A stretch of 64,000 nt of DNA, from positions 124,001 through 188,000 of the forward strand of contig NZ_BDBC01000020.1 in NCBI RefSeq assembly GCF_001612785.1, written 5' to 3'. The notes beneath the pieces were generated by a model. It did not search any database and was not told where the DNA came from. It saw only the letters and a list, made by a program, of their open reading frames with translations. The position numbers and the translations under genes were made by a program. Shown in pieces: positions 1 through 9,308 of the stretch. This stretch comes from Nocardia beijingensis NBRC 16342 (GTDB lineage Bacteria > Actinomycetota > Actinomycetes > Mycobacteriales > Mycobacteriaceae). Each line of letters begins with the position of its first letter. Position 1 is the first letter of the stretch.

Positions 1-500
1 GCGAACTCATCCCGCTGGCCGAGCAGGATCGCGCGCGGTGGGATCGTGCGCTGATCACCGAGGGGACGACCTTGGTCACCGGCACGCTCGCGGGCGGCTT
101 GCGCGGGCCGTACCAGATCCAGGCGGCCATCGCGGTCCTGCACGCGCAGGCTCCGCGCTCGGAGGACACCGAGTGGACCAAGATCCTCGCGCTGTACGAC
201 CGGCTCGAACGGCTCTCGGACAACCCCATGGTGACGCTCAACCGCGCGGTGGCCACGGCCATGGTGGCGGGGCCGGAAGCGGGTCTCGCGCTGGTCGAGA
301 CGCTGGACGACCACCTGTCGGGCACGCACCGGCTCGACGCGGTGCGCGGCCATCTGCACGAGATGGCCGGTGCGGTCGACGCGGCCATCGGCTGCTATAC
401 CAAGGCCGCCGCCCGCACGACGAGCGTCCCCGAGCGCGACTATCTCACGCTCCGCGCGGCACGGCTGCGCCAGGAGGCGAGGGCGAACGTCACGGGGTGA
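1..500 (+). CDS. ECF42-type RNA polymerase sigma factor, C-terminal part (5' end outside window)
   Basis: The reading frame is open from base 3 and ends at TGA 498-500, so only the last 165 or so residues are present and the start lies to the left. The fragment has the TPR-like C-terminal extension typical of ECF42 sigma factors: a GPYQIQAAIAVLHAQA helix, then LYDRLERLSDNPMVTLNRAVA, a GPEAGLALVETL helix pair and a closing arginine-rich helix. In this family the extension takes the place of an anti-sigma factor and is thought to regulate activity. The sigma2 and sigma4 DNA-binding regions are not in the window. ECF42 genes often sit next to YCII/DGPF-domain genes, which would be upstream. The family call is confident; the regulon is unknown. 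Confidence 0.85.
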   Translation, partial: ELIPLAEQDRARWDRALITEGTTLVTGTLAGGLRGPYQIQAAIAVLHAQAPRSEDTEWTKILALYDRLERLSDNPMVTLNRAVATAMVAGPEAGLALVETLDDHLSGTHRLDAVRGHLHEMAGAVDAAIGCYTKAAARTTSVPERDYLTLRAARLRQEARANVTG

Positions 501-564
501 GCGAGTGCCCGCGTGGCAGTGGGCGAGAACGCTCGGCCGAACGTGACCGGGCAGACTACGCGGT

Positions 565-1035
565 GTGGCAGGCAAACACAGTGCGGGAGTCCTTCTCTTC
601 CGCCGGAACCCCGATGGCGCCGTCGAGGTGTTGCTCGGACACATGGGCGGTCCGTTCTGGGCGCGAAAAGACCTCGGCGCGTGGTCGATTCCGAAGGGCG
701 AGTACGAGCCGGAGGCGGAGCACGCCGAGGCCGCGGCGAGCCGGGAGTTCGCCGAGGAGCTCGGGCTGCCGGTCCCGGCCGGCAGATGGCTGCCGTTGGG
801 CGAGGTGCGCTACAGCAAGAAGGTTCTCACCGTCTGGGCCGTCGAAGGCGACCTCGATCCCGCCGCGGTAGTACCGGGAACATTCCAGTTGGAATGGCCG
901 CCGCGTTCCGGCCGCCTCGCGGAGTTCCCCGAGGTCGACCGCGCGGAATGGTTCGATGCGCACACCGCCCGGGACAAGCTCGTCGCGGGGCAACGGCCGT
1001 GTCTGGACCGGCTGGCCGAGTTGCTCGCGGACTGA
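565..1035 (+). CDS. Nudix hydrolase, COG4119-like predicted NTP pyrophosphohydrolase
   Basis: This 156-residue protein starts at GTG 565. The N-terminus has the SAGVLLFRR strand and the FWARKDLGAWSIPKGEY segment typical of the COG4119 branch of Nudix proteins. The Nudix box follows, with the REFAEELGL core at about residues 66-74. Counting from the first conserved Gly there are six rather than five residues before the first conserved Glu, so the first loop is one residue longer than the textbook motif. The REUxEE metal-binding part is intact. The family cleaves nucleoside diphosphates linked to another moiety; the substrate here cannot be told. The gene converges on purC with a 3-bp gap and no room for a separate terminator. 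Confidence 0.85.
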   Translation: MAGKHSAGVLLFRRNPDGAVEVLLGHMGGPFWARKDLGAWSIPKGEYEPEAEHAEAAASREFAEELGLPVPAGRWLPLGEVRYSKKVLTVWAVEGDLDPAAVVPGTFQLEWPPRSGRLAEFPEVDRAEWFDAHTARDKLVAGQRPCLDRLAELLAD

Positions 1036-1038
1036 CCG

Positions 1039-1875
1039 TTATCGCGGCAGGTCCGCCCAGCTCCGGCCGGTGACGAGTTCGTAGGCCTCCACGTACTTCT
1101 GGCGGGTCGCCGCGACGATGTCGGCCGGGATCTCCGGGCCGGGCGCCTCCTTGTTCCAGCCGGTGGAAGTGGCCCAGTCGCGGACGAACTGCTTGTCGAA
1201 CGAGCGTTGCGCGCGGCCCGGCTCCCACTCGTCGGCGGGCCAGAACCGCGACGAATCCGACGTCAGCACTTCGTCGCCGAGGGTGAGCACATCACCGTCC
1301 CAGCCGAATTCGACCTTCGTGTCGGCGACGATCACACCACGTTCGGCCGCGTGCTCGGCGCCCCGGGCGTAGATGTGCAGGGTCAGCTCGCGCAGCCGCT
1401 CGGCGACCGCACGCCCCTCCTGGTTCACCACGTCGGCGAAGGTGATCGACTCGTCGTGCCCCTCGGACGCCTTGGTGGTCGGCGTGAAGATCGGCTCGGG
1501 CAGCTTGTCGCCCTCGCGCAGGCCGGGCGGCAGCGCGATCCCGCACACCGAGCCCGTCTGCCGGTATTCCACCAGCCCGGACCCGGTCAGGTAGCCGCGC
1601 GCGATGCACTCCACCTGGACCATCTTCAGCGGTTTGACCCGGATGCCGCGACCGGCGAACTCGGCGGGCACATCGGTGGCGGAGACGACATGGTTGGGCA
1701 CGTCGGTGAAGTACTCGAACCACCAGTTCGACAGCTGCGTGAGCAGGGCGCCCTTGTCCGGGATCGGCGTCGGCAGCACCACGTCGTACACCGACACCCG
1801 GTCGGAGGCGACCAGCAGCAGCGTGTCGCCGTCCTCGTACAGGTCACGCACCTTCCCGGCGTGCACATGCTTCAA
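1039..1875 (-). CDS. purC: Phosphoribosylaminoimidazole-succinocarboxamide synthase (SAICAR synthetase)
   Basis: This 278-residue cytosolic enzyme of purine synthesis joins CAIR and aspartate using ATP to give SAICAR. The sequence shows the ATP-binding start AGKVRDLYE, the LLLVASDRVSVYDVVLP segment, PIPDKGALLTQLS, VECIARGYLTGSG, PIFTPTTKASEGHDE and LTLGDEVLTSDSSRFW, all hallmarks of the family. It is slightly shorter at the N-terminus than the usual ~297 residues. The ATG at 1873-1875 has a good ribosome binding site (GGAGG, seven bases upstream on the minus strand), which supports this start. It is divergent from pepN. I see no recognisable purine operator. Confidence 0.96.
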   Translation of the reverse strand: MKHVHAGKVRDLYEDGDTLLLVASDRVSVYDVVLPTPIPDKGALLTQLSNWWFEYFTDVPNHVVSATDVPAEFAGRGIRVKPLKMVQVECIARGYLTGSGLVEYRQTGSVCGIALPPGLREGDKLPEPIFTPTTKASEGHDESITFADVVNQEGRAVAERLRELTLHIYARGAEHAAERGVIVADTKVEFGWDGDVLTLGDEVLTSDSSRFWPADEWEPGRAQRSFDKQFVRDWATSTGWNKEAPGPEIPADIVAATRQKYVEAYELVTGRSWADLPR

Positions 1876-2092
1876 CGTCGAGCCTCCGAATCCGTGGGGT
1901 GAACCTGCGCTGTACCAGGCACAATACCGCCGCCCCCGAGCGCGGCCGCCGCGCCGTCGTGGTCACGCCGCCGAACCGGCGCGCAGGTGCCCGCGAACAC
2001 TAGGGTTGATCGGGAAACTCCCGCGCGAACTGCCACGCCGAATGGCATCGTGGGTGTCGCCCGTGCCAGTTCTTCGACCACGAAGGAGCCTT

Positions 2093-4675
2093 ATGTCCGC
2101 ACCCAATCTCACTCGCGACCAGGCGATCGAACGCGCCGCGACGGTGTCGGTCGAGAACTACCGCGTCGAACTGGACCTCACCGACGGCGCGGGCAGGCCG
2201 GGCGAGCAGACCTTCTTCTCCCGCAGCACCGTGACCTTCACCGCGAAACCGGGCGCGAGCACGTTCATCGACATCGTGGCGCGCGGCGTGCGCTCGGCGG
2301 TGCTCAACGGGACCGCGCTGGACGTCTCCGATTACGACGAGTCGACCGGGATCACGCTGAACGACCTCGCCGAGCGCAACGAGCTGGTGGTGGAAGCCGA
2401 TTGCGAGTACTCGCACACCGGCGAGGGCCTGCACCGGTTCGTCGACCCGGCCGACGACGCCGTCTACCTGTACTCGCAGTTCGAAACCGCCGACGCCAAG
2501 CGGATGTTCGCCTGCTTCGACCAGCCGGACCTCAAAGCCACCTTCGACCTCGCCGTCACCGCACCGGAGGACTGGCAGGTCATCTCCAACGCGGCCGTGG
2601 TGCAGCCGCTCGTGGCGGAGCCGGGCAAGCACGTCTTCCGTACCACCCCGAAGATGAGCACCTACCTCGTCGCGCTCATCGCCGGTCCGTACGCGCAGTG
2701 GACCGACGTCTACACCGACGAGCACGGCGACATCCCCCTCGGCATCTACTGCCGCGCCTCGCTGGCCCAGCACATGGACGCCGAACGGCTGTTCACCGAG
2801 ACCAAGCAGGGTTTCGGCTTCTACCACCGCAACTTCGGCGTCCCGTACGCGTTCGGCAAGTACGACCAATTGTTCGTTCCCGAGTTCAACGCGGGCGCGA
2901 TGGAAAACGCGGGCGCGGTGACCTTCCTGGAGGACTACGTCTTCCGGTCCAAGGTCACCCGGGCGTCCTACGAGCGCCGCGCCGAGACCGTGCTGCACGA
3001 GATGGCGCACATGTGGTTCGGCGACCTGGTCACCATGAAGTGGTGGGACGACCTGTGGCTGAACGAGTCCTTCGCCACCTTCGCCTCGGTGCTGTGCCAG
3101 TCCGAGGCCACCGAGTACACCAGCGCATGGACCACCTTCGCGAACGTGGAGAAGTCCTGGGCCTACCGGCAGGACCAACTGCCGTCCACGCACCCGATCG
3201 CCGCGGACATCCCCGATCTCGCCGCGGTCGAGGTCAACTTCGACGGCATCACCTACGCCAAGGGCGCCAGCGTGCTCAAGCAGCTCGTCGCCTACGTCGG
3301 CCTGGAGCCGTTCCTGGCCGGCCTGCGCGCGTACTTCGCCGACCATGCCTACGGCAACGCCACCTTCGACGATCTGCTGTCGGCGCTGGAGAAGTCGTCC
3401 GGCCGCGACCTGTCCACCTGGGGCGCGCAGTGGCTCAAGACCACCGGCCTCAACATCCTGCGCCCCGACTTCGAGGTGGACGCCGAAGGCCGGTTCAGCT
3501 CGTTCGCGGTCGTGCAGGAGGGCGCGCAGCCGGGCGCGGGCGAGCGGCGCGTGCACCGTCTCGCGATCGGCGTCTACGACGATCAGGACGGAAAACTGGT
3601 GCGCACTAAGCGCGTCGAACTCGACCTCGACGCCGCCGAGCGCACCGAGGTGCCCGAGCTGGTCGGCATCCCGCGCGGCCAGTTCGTGCTGGTCAACGAC
3701 GACGACCTGACCTACTGCTCGATCCGCCTCGACGCCGATTCGCTCGACGTGCTGGTCAACCGCATCGCCGACATCGCCGAGCCGCTGCCGCGCACGCTGG
3801 CCTGGTCGGCGGCCTGGGAGATGACGCGCCAGGCCGAGTTCCGCGCCCGCGATTTCGTCGCGCTGGTCGAGCGCGGTGTCGGCGCCGAGAGCGAGATCGG
3901 TGTGGTGCAGCGCTTGCTGATGCAGGCCAACACCGCGCTGGGCAGCTACGCCGAGCCGGAATGGGCCGCCACCACCGGCTGGCCGGAATACGCGAACCGG
4001 CTGCTGGAACTGGCGCGCGAAGCCGAGCCGGGCTCCGACCACCAGCTCGCCTTCGTCAACGCGCTGACCGGCGCGAAGCTGTCGGCCTGGCACACCGAGG
4101 TGCTCAGCGAGCTGCGCGACGGCGACCCGGCGAAGGTCGGCTTGCCCGGCCTGGTGGTCGACACCGACCTGCGCTGGCGGATCGTGACGGCGCTCGCGGC
4201 GGCGGGCGAGATCGACGCCGAGGGGCTGCACACGCCGGTCATCGACGAGGAACTGGCCAACGATCCCACGGCCGCGGGCAAGCGGCAGGCGGCCGCCGCG
4301 GCGACGGCGCGCCCGATCGCCGAGGTGAAGGAGCAGGCGTGGACGACGGTGATGGGCGACGACTCGGTGCCCAACGTCACCGCACGCTCGATCGTCAGCG
4401 GCTTCGCGCCCGCCGGGCAGGGTGAACTGCTCGCCGACTACGTGGAGCGGTATTTCGCCGAGGTGCCCGGCGTCTGGGAGCGGCGCTCCAGCGAGGTCGC
4501 CCAGACCGTGGTGGTCGGCCTCTATCCGCACTGGGCGATCAGCGAGGACGCGGTGGCCGTCGCCGACAAGTTCCTGGCCGGCGATCACCCGCCCGCGCTG
4601 CGCCGGCTGGTCAGCGAGGGCAAGGCGGGCATCGAACGCTCGCTGCGCGCCCGCGCCTTCGACGCCCAGCCGTAG
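2093..4675 (+). CDS. pepN: Aminopeptidase N, M1 zinc metallopeptidase
   Basis: This 860-residue cytosolic aminopeptidase removes N-terminal residues from peptides. The open frame extends upstream, but ATG 2093 is chosen because AAGGAG lies just before it and the protein then begins MSAPNLTRDQAIERA like its relatives. The GAMEN exopeptidase motif is at residues 268-272. The zinc site HEMAH is at 302-306, with the third ligand Glu325 in LNESFA. A C-terminal ERAP1-like helical region fills the rest. It corresponds to Rv2467, and the next genes follow the same order as in mycobacteria. A 16-bp hairpin follows the stop codon. Confidence 0.96.
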   Translation: MSAPNLTRDQAIERAATVSVENYRVELDLTDGAGRPGEQTFFSRSTVTFTAKPGASTFIDIVARGVRSAVLNGTALDVSDYDESTGITLNDLAERNELVVEADCEYSHTGEGLHRFVDPADDAVYLYSQFETADAKRMFACFDQPDLKATFDLAVTAPEDWQVISNAAVVQPLVAEPGKHVFRTTPKMSTYLVALIAGPYAQWTDVYTDEHGDIPLGIYCRASLAQHMDAERLFTETKQGFGFYHRNFGVPYAFGKYDQLFVPEFNAGAMENAGAVTFLEDYVFRSKVTRASYERRAETVLHEMAHMWFGDLVTMKWWDDLWLNESFATFASVLCQSEATEYTSAWTTFANVEKSWAYRQDQLPSTHPIAADIPDLAAVEVNFDGITYAKGASVLKQLVAYVGLEPFLAGLRAYFADHAYGNATFDDLLSALEKSSGRDLSTWGAQWLKTTGLNILRPDFEVDAEGRFSSFAVVQEGAQPGAGERRVHRLAIGVYDDQDGKLVRTKRVELDLDAAERTEVPELVGIPRGQFVLVNDDDLTYCSIRLDADSLDVLVNRIADIAEPLPRTLAWSAAWEMTRQAEFRARDFVALVERGVGAESEIGVVQRLLMQANTALGSYAEPEWAATTGWPEYANRLLELAREAEPGSDHQLAFVNALTGAKLSAWHTEVLSELRDGDPAKVGLPGLVVDTDLRWRIVTALAAAGEIDAEGLHTPVIDEELANDPTAAGKRQAAAAATARPIAEVKEQAWTTVMGDDSVPNVTARSIVSGFAPAGQGELLADYVERYFAEVPGVWERRSSEVAQTVVVGLYPHWAISEDAVAVADKFLAGDHPPALRRLVSEGKAGIERSLRARAFDAQP

Positions 4676-4681
4676 AACGGA

Positions 4682-4718
4682 AACCGGCGCGTCCACCCTG
4701 GGTGGGTGGACGCGCCGG
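4682..4718. terminator. Bidirectional hairpin terminator between pepN and the DUF5130 gene
   Basis: A perfect 16-bp inverted repeat (4682-4697 with 4703-4718, 5-base loop) begins 7 bases after the pepN stop and ends 13 bases before the stop of the convergent DUF5130 gene. There is no T-tract, which is common for actinobacterial terminators. It can serve both genes. Confidence 0.8.
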
Positions 4719-4730
4719 TGCTGCGTTTCC

Positions 4731-5195
4731 CTACCTGCCGATGGCGGCGGCCATCACGCGGACGGCGGAGACCACACCATCGATCAGCTGCCCCTGCCGG
4801 AACGAACTCAGCGCGGCGGTGACGCCGAGCTGGCAGACGCGATCGTTCGCACGGTCGGCGACGGCCCGGCCGGAGCGCACCTCGATCGCCTTCTCGTTCG
4901 GCGAGACGGCGATGAGCACCGAGTGCGCCGCCTCGGGCGTGCCGGGAAAGATCGCGTCCGCGGATGCGGCCGGGTCATCGCCCAGATCGCCGATGTAGAC
5001 GTTGAAACGCACCTTCGTCGCGCGGGTCGCCTCGGTGAGCACGTTGTCCATGGTGAGCCGCTCGACGTCGGTGAACGGCGCTTCCTTGAACACGTCGCCC
5101 GCCTCGTGCACGCCGGAGACGCGGCCGCTACTGGTGATCGCGTATCCGTGCGGCAAATCGGCTTCGACCACCGCGGGCCACTTAGAACCTGCCAC
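4731..5195 (-). CDS. DUF5130 (TPM-like) protein, probable respiratory supercomplex-associated factor
   Basis: This 154-residue protein starts at GTG 5195. It reads SGRVSGVHEAGDVFKEAPFT, then NVLTEATRATKVRFNVYIGDLG, VLIAVSPNEKAIEVRSG and a C-terminal helix, which is the TPM-like fold of DUF5130 and matches Rv2468c. To my recollection the M. smegmatis counterpart (PRSAF1) was found bound to the cytochrome bcc-aa3 supercomplex, which fits the adjacent ctaJ. The start overlaps the end of ctaJ by 14 bp, so the two are probably translated together. It has no signal peptide or membrane segment. The family call is firm; the respiratory role is inferred from neighbours and from memory of that work. 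Confidence 0.85.
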   Translation of the reverse strand: MAGSKWPAVVEADLPHGYAITSSGRVSGVHEAGDVFKEAPFTDVERLTMDNVLTEATRATKVRFNVYIGDLGDDPAASADAIFPGTPEAAHSVLIAVSPNEKAIEVRSGRAVADRANDRVCQLGVTAALSSFRQGQLIDGVVSAVRVMAAAIGR

Positions 5196-5460
5196 TTGCC
5201 CGTCCTCCGATCAGCTCCACCGCGGTGGACTCGATGGCCGCATGCGGTTCATGCGGTGTATCCGCGAAGTGGTGACCCGAACCGATCACCTCTTCGGTGG
5301 CACTCCACAGCACCGGCGACGCGGTCCACTTCTGACCGAGGGTGAAGTGGACCGGCTTCTCGCCAGGCAGCGGCTTACCGAGGAACGACAATCCGGCGAT
5401 GATGCCGTAGATCACCAGCGGTATGCCGGCGAAGATCAGCACTGTCTCGAGAATGCTCAC
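5182..5460 (-). CDS. ctaJ: aa3-type cytochrome c oxidase subunit CtaJ
   Basis: This 92-residue protein has one N-terminal membrane segment (about residues 4-27, TVLIFAGIPLVIYGIIAGL) followed by a soluble tail with KPVHFTLGQKWTASPVLWS. That matches CtaJ, a small accessory subunit of the mycobacterial aa3 oxidase (Rv2468A position). It starts at GTG 5460. On the minus strand the -10 box TACCTT (5467-5472) ends 6 bases before this GTG, so the mRNA is probably leaderless and the start is well placed. It overlaps the DUF5130 gene by 14 bp. The catalytic oxidase subunits are not in this window. Confidence 0.85.
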   Translation of the reverse strand: MSILETVLIFAGIPLVIYGIIAGLSFLGKPLPGEKPVHFTLGQKWTASPVLWSATEEVIGSGHHFADTPHEPHAAIESTAVELIGGRASGRF

Positions 5461-5564
5461 GGATCAAAGGTAGACGATCCTCTGTAGTAGTTCTCCGTCC
5501 GGTCGAGCCGGAGTGCCGTCCGTGTCCGGTTCACCCACCGTGAGCTGGGGTTTTCCGGTGCTCC

Positions 5565-7169
5565 TCAGACCAACCAGGCAGCCGCGTTCGGCGGCAGCTG
5601 GCCGCCGTCGGTCGGCGCGCTTGACAGCAGCACGTCTCCGGGCGGTAGCTGGATGGGCAGGTCCGAGGCGTTGAGCACGCACACCAGCCCACCCGGCCTG
5701 CGGAACGCCAGACAACCCGGCGGGCTGCCGTACCACTCGATCCGGTCCCCCGCGAACTCCGGCCGCTGGGCACGCAGCTCGATCGCGAGGCGATACAGCG
5801 ACAGGGTCGACCCCAGCTCCTCGAGCTGGGCTTCGACGGTCAGCGGCGCCCAGTCGGCCGGAATCGGCAGCCACGGCGTCCCGGTGGTGAACCCGTACGG
5901 CGGCGCGGCGCCCTCCCACGGCAGCGGAACCCGGCAGCCGTCGCGGCCGCGCTGAGTGTGGCCGGAGCGCTCCCACACCGGATCCTGCAAGACCTCGTCC
6001 GGCAGGTCGTCGACATTGGGCAGTCCCAGTTCGGCGCCGTTGTAGATGAACACCGCGCCAGGCAGCGCGAGTTCCAACAGGATCATCGCCCGCGCCCGCG
6101 CGACGCCGAGCGCGCCGCCGCCGTACCGGGTGACCTCCCGCTCGATGTCGTGGTTGGACAGGGTCCAGGTCGGCACGGCGAAGACCGGCGCGACGGCGGC
6201 CAGCGAGTTGTCGACGGCGTCGCGCACCGCGTCGGCGTCGAACGCCGATTCCGCGAGGCGGAAGTTGAACGCCAGGTGCAGTTCGTCGGCGCGCACGTAC
6301 TCGCCGAAGCGGGTGTTGTCGTCGACCCACACTTCGCCGATGAGCACCGCGTCCTGGTACTCGTCGACCACCTTGCGGATCCGGCGGTGGATGTCGTGCA
6401 CGGCGGGATTGTTGAACCTCGGGTCGCTGTCGTCGTGCGCGAGCAGGGCCGAGACGGACAGTTCCGGCATGTCCGGCAGACCGTCGGGTTTGGCCATGCC
6501 GTGCGCGACGTCGATCCGGAACCCGTCCACCCCGCGGTCGAGCCAGAACCGCAGCGTCTGTTCGAAGTCGGCGGCGACCTCGGCATTCGACCAGTTCAGG
6601 TCGGGCTGTTCCCGGGCGAAGAGGTGCAGGTACCACTGGCCGGGCGTGCCGTCGGGCTCGGTGATCCTGGTCCAGGCGGGGCCGCCGAAGATGCTCGGCC
6701 AGTTGTTCGGTGGCTCGGCGCCACCGGGTCCACGGCCGTCACGGAAGATGTACCGGTCGCGCTCCGGGCTGCCGGGAGCCGCCGCCAGCGCCGCGCGGAA
6801 CCACGGATGCTGGTCGCTGGTGTGATTGGGCACCAAGTCCATGGTGACCTTGATCCGGCGGGCATGCGCCTCGGCGATCAGCGCGTCCATCGCGGCGAGC
6901 CCGCCGAAGAGCTGATCGATGTCGCGGGGATCGGCAACGTCGTAGCCACCGTCGGCCATCGGCGAACGCATCACGGGGCAGATCCACAGGGCATCCACGC
7001 CGAGCAGTTCGAGATAGCCCAGTTTGTCCCGGACTCCCCCGAGATCGCCGATCCCGTCTCCGCTCGCGTCCGCGAAAGATCTCGGATAAACCTGGTAGAA
7101 CACGGCCGACCGCCACCACGACTGCGTGGCACGATCCACCGACGCCGTTAAGGCTGGTGCATCACTCAC
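5565..7169 (-). CDS. aglA: Alpha-glucosidase, glycoside hydrolase family 13
   Basis: This 534-residue cytosolic alpha-glucosidase would hydrolyse alpha-glucosidic bonds of maltose, trehalose-like or isomaltose-type sugars. It has the VFYQVYPRSFADASGDGIGD start of oligo-1,6-glucosidase-like GH13 enzymes. The (beta/alpha)8 barrel residues are visible: nucleophile Asp220 in GFRIDVAHG, acid/base Glu279 in LIGEVWV and the third acid Asp341 in LSNHDIE. The start is GTG 7169. It occupies the position of Rv2471, downstream of glbO on the same strand with a 218-base gap, so it may have its own promoter. Exact substrate unknown. Confidence 0.92.
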   Translation of the reverse strand: MSDAPALTASVDRATQSWWRSAVFYQVYPRSFADASGDGIGDLGGVRDKLGYLELLGVDALWICPVMRSPMADGGYDVADPRDIDQLFGGLAAMDALIAEAHARRIKVTMDLVPNHTSDQHPWFRAALAAAPGSPERDRYIFRDGRGPGGAEPPNNWPSIFGGPAWTRITEPDGTPGQWYLHLFAREQPDLNWSNAEVAADFEQTLRFWLDRGVDGFRIDVAHGMAKPDGLPDMPELSVSALLAHDDSDPRFNNPAVHDIHRRIRKVVDEYQDAVLIGEVWVDDNTRFGEYVRADELHLAFNFRLAESAFDADAVRDAVDNSLAAVAPVFAVPTWTLSNHDIEREVTRYGGGALGVARARAMILLELALPGAVFIYNGAELGLPNVDDLPDEVLQDPVWERSGHTQRGRDGCRVPLPWEGAAPPYGFTTGTPWLPIPADWAPLTVEAQLEELGSTLSLYRLAIELRAQRPEFAGDRIEWYGSPPGCLAFRRPGGLVCVLNASDLPIQLPPGDVLLSSAPTDGGQLPPNAAAWLV

Positions 7170-7387
7170 ATCCGCAATAGTGCCAAAGTTTCGACGCGCA
7201 AGCCTTCAGGCGTCCCACCGTTTCGAATGGCGGGCAAATACTCAGCACAGCCAGCGGGAGAGACGAAAAACAGTGCTCCGCTCCACCTCTCACCGGCAAA
7301 CCTCCGGTCACCTGCTGTTCATCAGCGAATACTTCGCCATCACAACGCGGTAGAAAACACACCATCGCCGCGGTGCTGCGCGCGTGG

Positions 7388-7792
7388 TCAGAACGGTGCG
7401 TTCACCAAGGAGTTGGCCGCCATCTCCAGATAGTCGAGCAGCGCCTTGCGGTGCTCGTCGTCGAGGGTTTCCGGCTCGATCTCGGCGACCGCGATATGCA
7501 TGCACCGCAGCCACGCGTCCCGCTCGATCGGACCGATGGTGAACGGCATGTGCCGCATGCGGAGCCGGGGGTGACCACGCTCGTCGGAGTAAGTGCGCGG
7601 ACCGCCCCAATACTGCTCCAGGAACATCCGCAAACGACGCTCCGCCGGACCGAGATCCTCTTCCGGATACAGCGGACGCAGCACTTCGTCGGCGGCCACT
7701 TCGCGATAGAACGTCGCGACGAGCCGCCGGAACGTCTCCGCCCCACCGATCGCCTCATAGAACGACGTCGCCGTTTGCTCGCCCGAAGTCAT
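7388..7792 (-). CDS. glbO: Group II truncated hemoglobin (trHbO)
   Basis: This 134-residue heme protein binds O2 and is associated with respiration and peroxide/NO chemistry in mycobacteria. The frame extends to 7891, but ATG 7792 is preferred because GAGAGGG precedes it and the protein then begins [17 protein letters not shown], the usual trHbO length. It shows the group II pattern [23 protein letters not shown], the proximal-helix His in [10 protein letters not shown] and the group II Trp in DAWLRCM. It is divergent from the HNH gene and upstream of aglA (Rv2470 position). A group I globin lies separately at 24620-25024. Confidence 0.93.
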   Translation of the reverse strand: MTSGEQTATSFYEAIGGAETFRRLVATFYREVAADEVLRPLYPEEDLGPAERRLRMFLEQYWGGPRTYSDERGHPRLRMRHMPFTIGPIERDAWLRCMHIAVAEIEPETLDDEHRKALLDYLEMAANSLVNAPF

Positions 7793-8035
7793 AGACCCTC
7801 TCGCTTCACCGGATGCGCCGCTGTCCATTGTGCCCGCGCCCCGGCGCCGCCGCCGCACCGCCCTCACATCGCCGATCGGCAACCGGAACATCGCGCCGAA
7901 ATGGCACTTCAGCCACAGTTAACCGGACATTGTCGAAAATCACCGTGCAATGCCCGACATTCCATGGTCAACTGGGTGACAGTCTCTGCTTTGCAGATAC
8001 CACATGATCCTGCCAATCATGAAATCGAGGTCGAG

Positions 8036-8737
8036 ATGAAGCAGCGGCACGGCGCCCGATCAGAGGCGCGAGCGCACCGACAACTCCAGCCCGCCGACGT
8101 CCACAATCGTGGGTCGGGGGCTACTCCGCTGCACATCTTGTCCGAACGATATCCGGGTGGACATCGTGGCCATCACGACCACGGACCCCGCCCCACCGCC
8201 CCGCCGTCCGAGGGCACGAACTGGCTCAAGACCAGGGTGCTGCTGTTGAACGCCACCTACGAGCCGCTCACCGCATTGTCCGCGCGCCGCGCGATCGTCC
8301 TGCTCATCTGCGACAAGGCCGACGCCGTTCACCACAACGACGAAGGACCGGTAGTGCACTCCGCCGATACGTCGGTGACCATTCCCTCGGTGATCCGCCT
8401 GCGCACCTACGTGCACGTTCCGTATCGCGCCAGGGTGCCGATGACCCGCGCCGCCCTCATGCACCGGGATCGCTACCGCTGCGGCTACTGCGGCGGCAAG
8501 GCCGAGACCATCGACCACGTCATCCCGCGCAGCCGCGGCGGGGAACATTCCTGGGAGAACTGCGTCGCCAGTTGCGCGCCGTGCAACCATCGCAAAGCCG
8601 ACAAACTGCTCAGCGAGCTGGGCTGGACGCTGCGCGCCCCGCTGGTCTCCCCGAAAGGCCCGCACTGGCGCCTGCTGTCCACCACCGCCGAACTCGACCC
8701 GGTGTGGTTGCAGTACCTGGGCGAAGGCGCCGCCTGA
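8036..8737 (+). CDS. HNH endonuclease family protein (Rv2469c-like)
   Basis: This 233-residue protein has a disordered, His/Arg-rich N-terminal ~60 residues. A conserved block follows (RVLLLNATYEPLTALSARR, then SVIRLRTYVHVPYRARVP) and a C-terminal HNH domain: CGYCGGKAETIDHVIPRSRG, then ENCVASCAPCNHRKADK. The two CxxC pairs form the zinc knuckle and the His/Asn/His triad is intact. The family is universal in actinobacteria and its physiological DNA target is unknown. ATG 8036 is chosen because GAGG lies seven bases upstream; the N-terminus is poorly conserved, so this start is only probable. The gene ends 4 bp before the convergent XRE regulator. Confidence 0.85.
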   Translation: MKQRHGARSEARAHRQLQPADVHNRGSGATPLHILSERYPGGHRGHHDHGPRPTAPPSEGTNWLKTRVLLLNATYEPLTALSARRAIVLLICDKADAVHHNDEGPVVHSADTSVTIPSVIRLRTYVHVPYRARVPMTRAALMHRDRYRCGYCGGKAETIDHVIPRSRGGEHSWENCVASCAPCNHRKADKLLSELGWTLRAPLVSPKGPHWRLLSTTAELDPVWLQYLGEGAA

Positions 8738-8741
8738 CCGA

Positions 8742-9308
8742 TCAGGTGTACTCCACCACCAGCGTCGCCCAGGTCGACGACGCCAGCGCTTCGAAGACAT
8801 GCGGCTGGTCACCCGGGTACGCGATGTAATCGCCCGGGTGTAATTCGACAGGCGCGTCGACGGGGCCGACCAGTGCGCGCCCTTCCGCCAGCAGCACATG
8901 CTCGATCACGCCTACGCTATGCGGATCCGATCGGCGGGCATGCCCCGGTTCGGCGGTGATGCGGAACAGGTCGCGGCGGGAATTGGCCGGTCCGGCCGCC
9001 AGCAGCGTCGCCCGGTACTCCGACTGCTCCGCCGCCACCACCGGCCCCTCACCGGCGCGGATGACGTGCACGCTCGGGCGCGGCGGATCGAGCAAGCGGG
9101 AGAACGGCATGTCCAGCGTGACGCACAACGCCCACAAGGTCTCCAGGCTCGGGTTTCCGGTTCCCGATTCCAGTTGCGAGAGGGTGGATTTCGCGATGCC
9201 GGCTCGGCTGGCGACCTCGCTCAACGACAGTCCGGCCCGAGTGCGCTCGCGGCGGAGGGCGGCGGCGATCACCGCCTTGGGGGTCGTCGTCGCGTCTTGC
9301 TGCGTCAT
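8742..9308 (-). CDS. XRE-family transcriptional regulator with C-terminal cupin domain
   Basis: This 188-residue regulator has a helix-turn-helix of the Cro/CI type at about residues 15-70 (RTRAGLSLSEVASRAGIAKS, TLSQLESGTGNPS) and a cupin sensor domain at about 105-185 ending HPGDYIAYPGDQPHVFEAL. ATG 9308 is used because GGAG precedes it at the correct distance; the longer open frame upstream is low-complexity. XRE-cupin regulators commonly bind small metabolites such as amino acids and control adjacent transport genes. The divergent azlCD pair is the obvious target. The long gap to azlC holds the candidate promoter at 9911-9946. Confidence 0.9.
   Translation of the reverse strand: MTQQDATTTPKAVIAAALRRERTRAGLSLSEVASRAGIAKSTLSQLESGTGNPSLETLWALCVTLDMPFSRLLDPPRPSVHVIRAGEGPVVAAEQSEYRATLLAAGPANSRRDLFRITAEPGHARRSDPHSVGVIEHVLLAEGRALVGPVDAPVELHPGDYIAYPGDQPHVFEALASSTWATLVVEYT

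Noticed and set aside
2000..4696. 898-residue minus-strand frame opposite pepN, and similar long frames opposite gdh (14160-17804), ettA (17839-20742), fadH (40181-42031) and fas (57226-60471)
   Set aside because: These are shadows caused by high GC at third codon positions; they have no family features while the opposite strand encodes well-defined enzymes.
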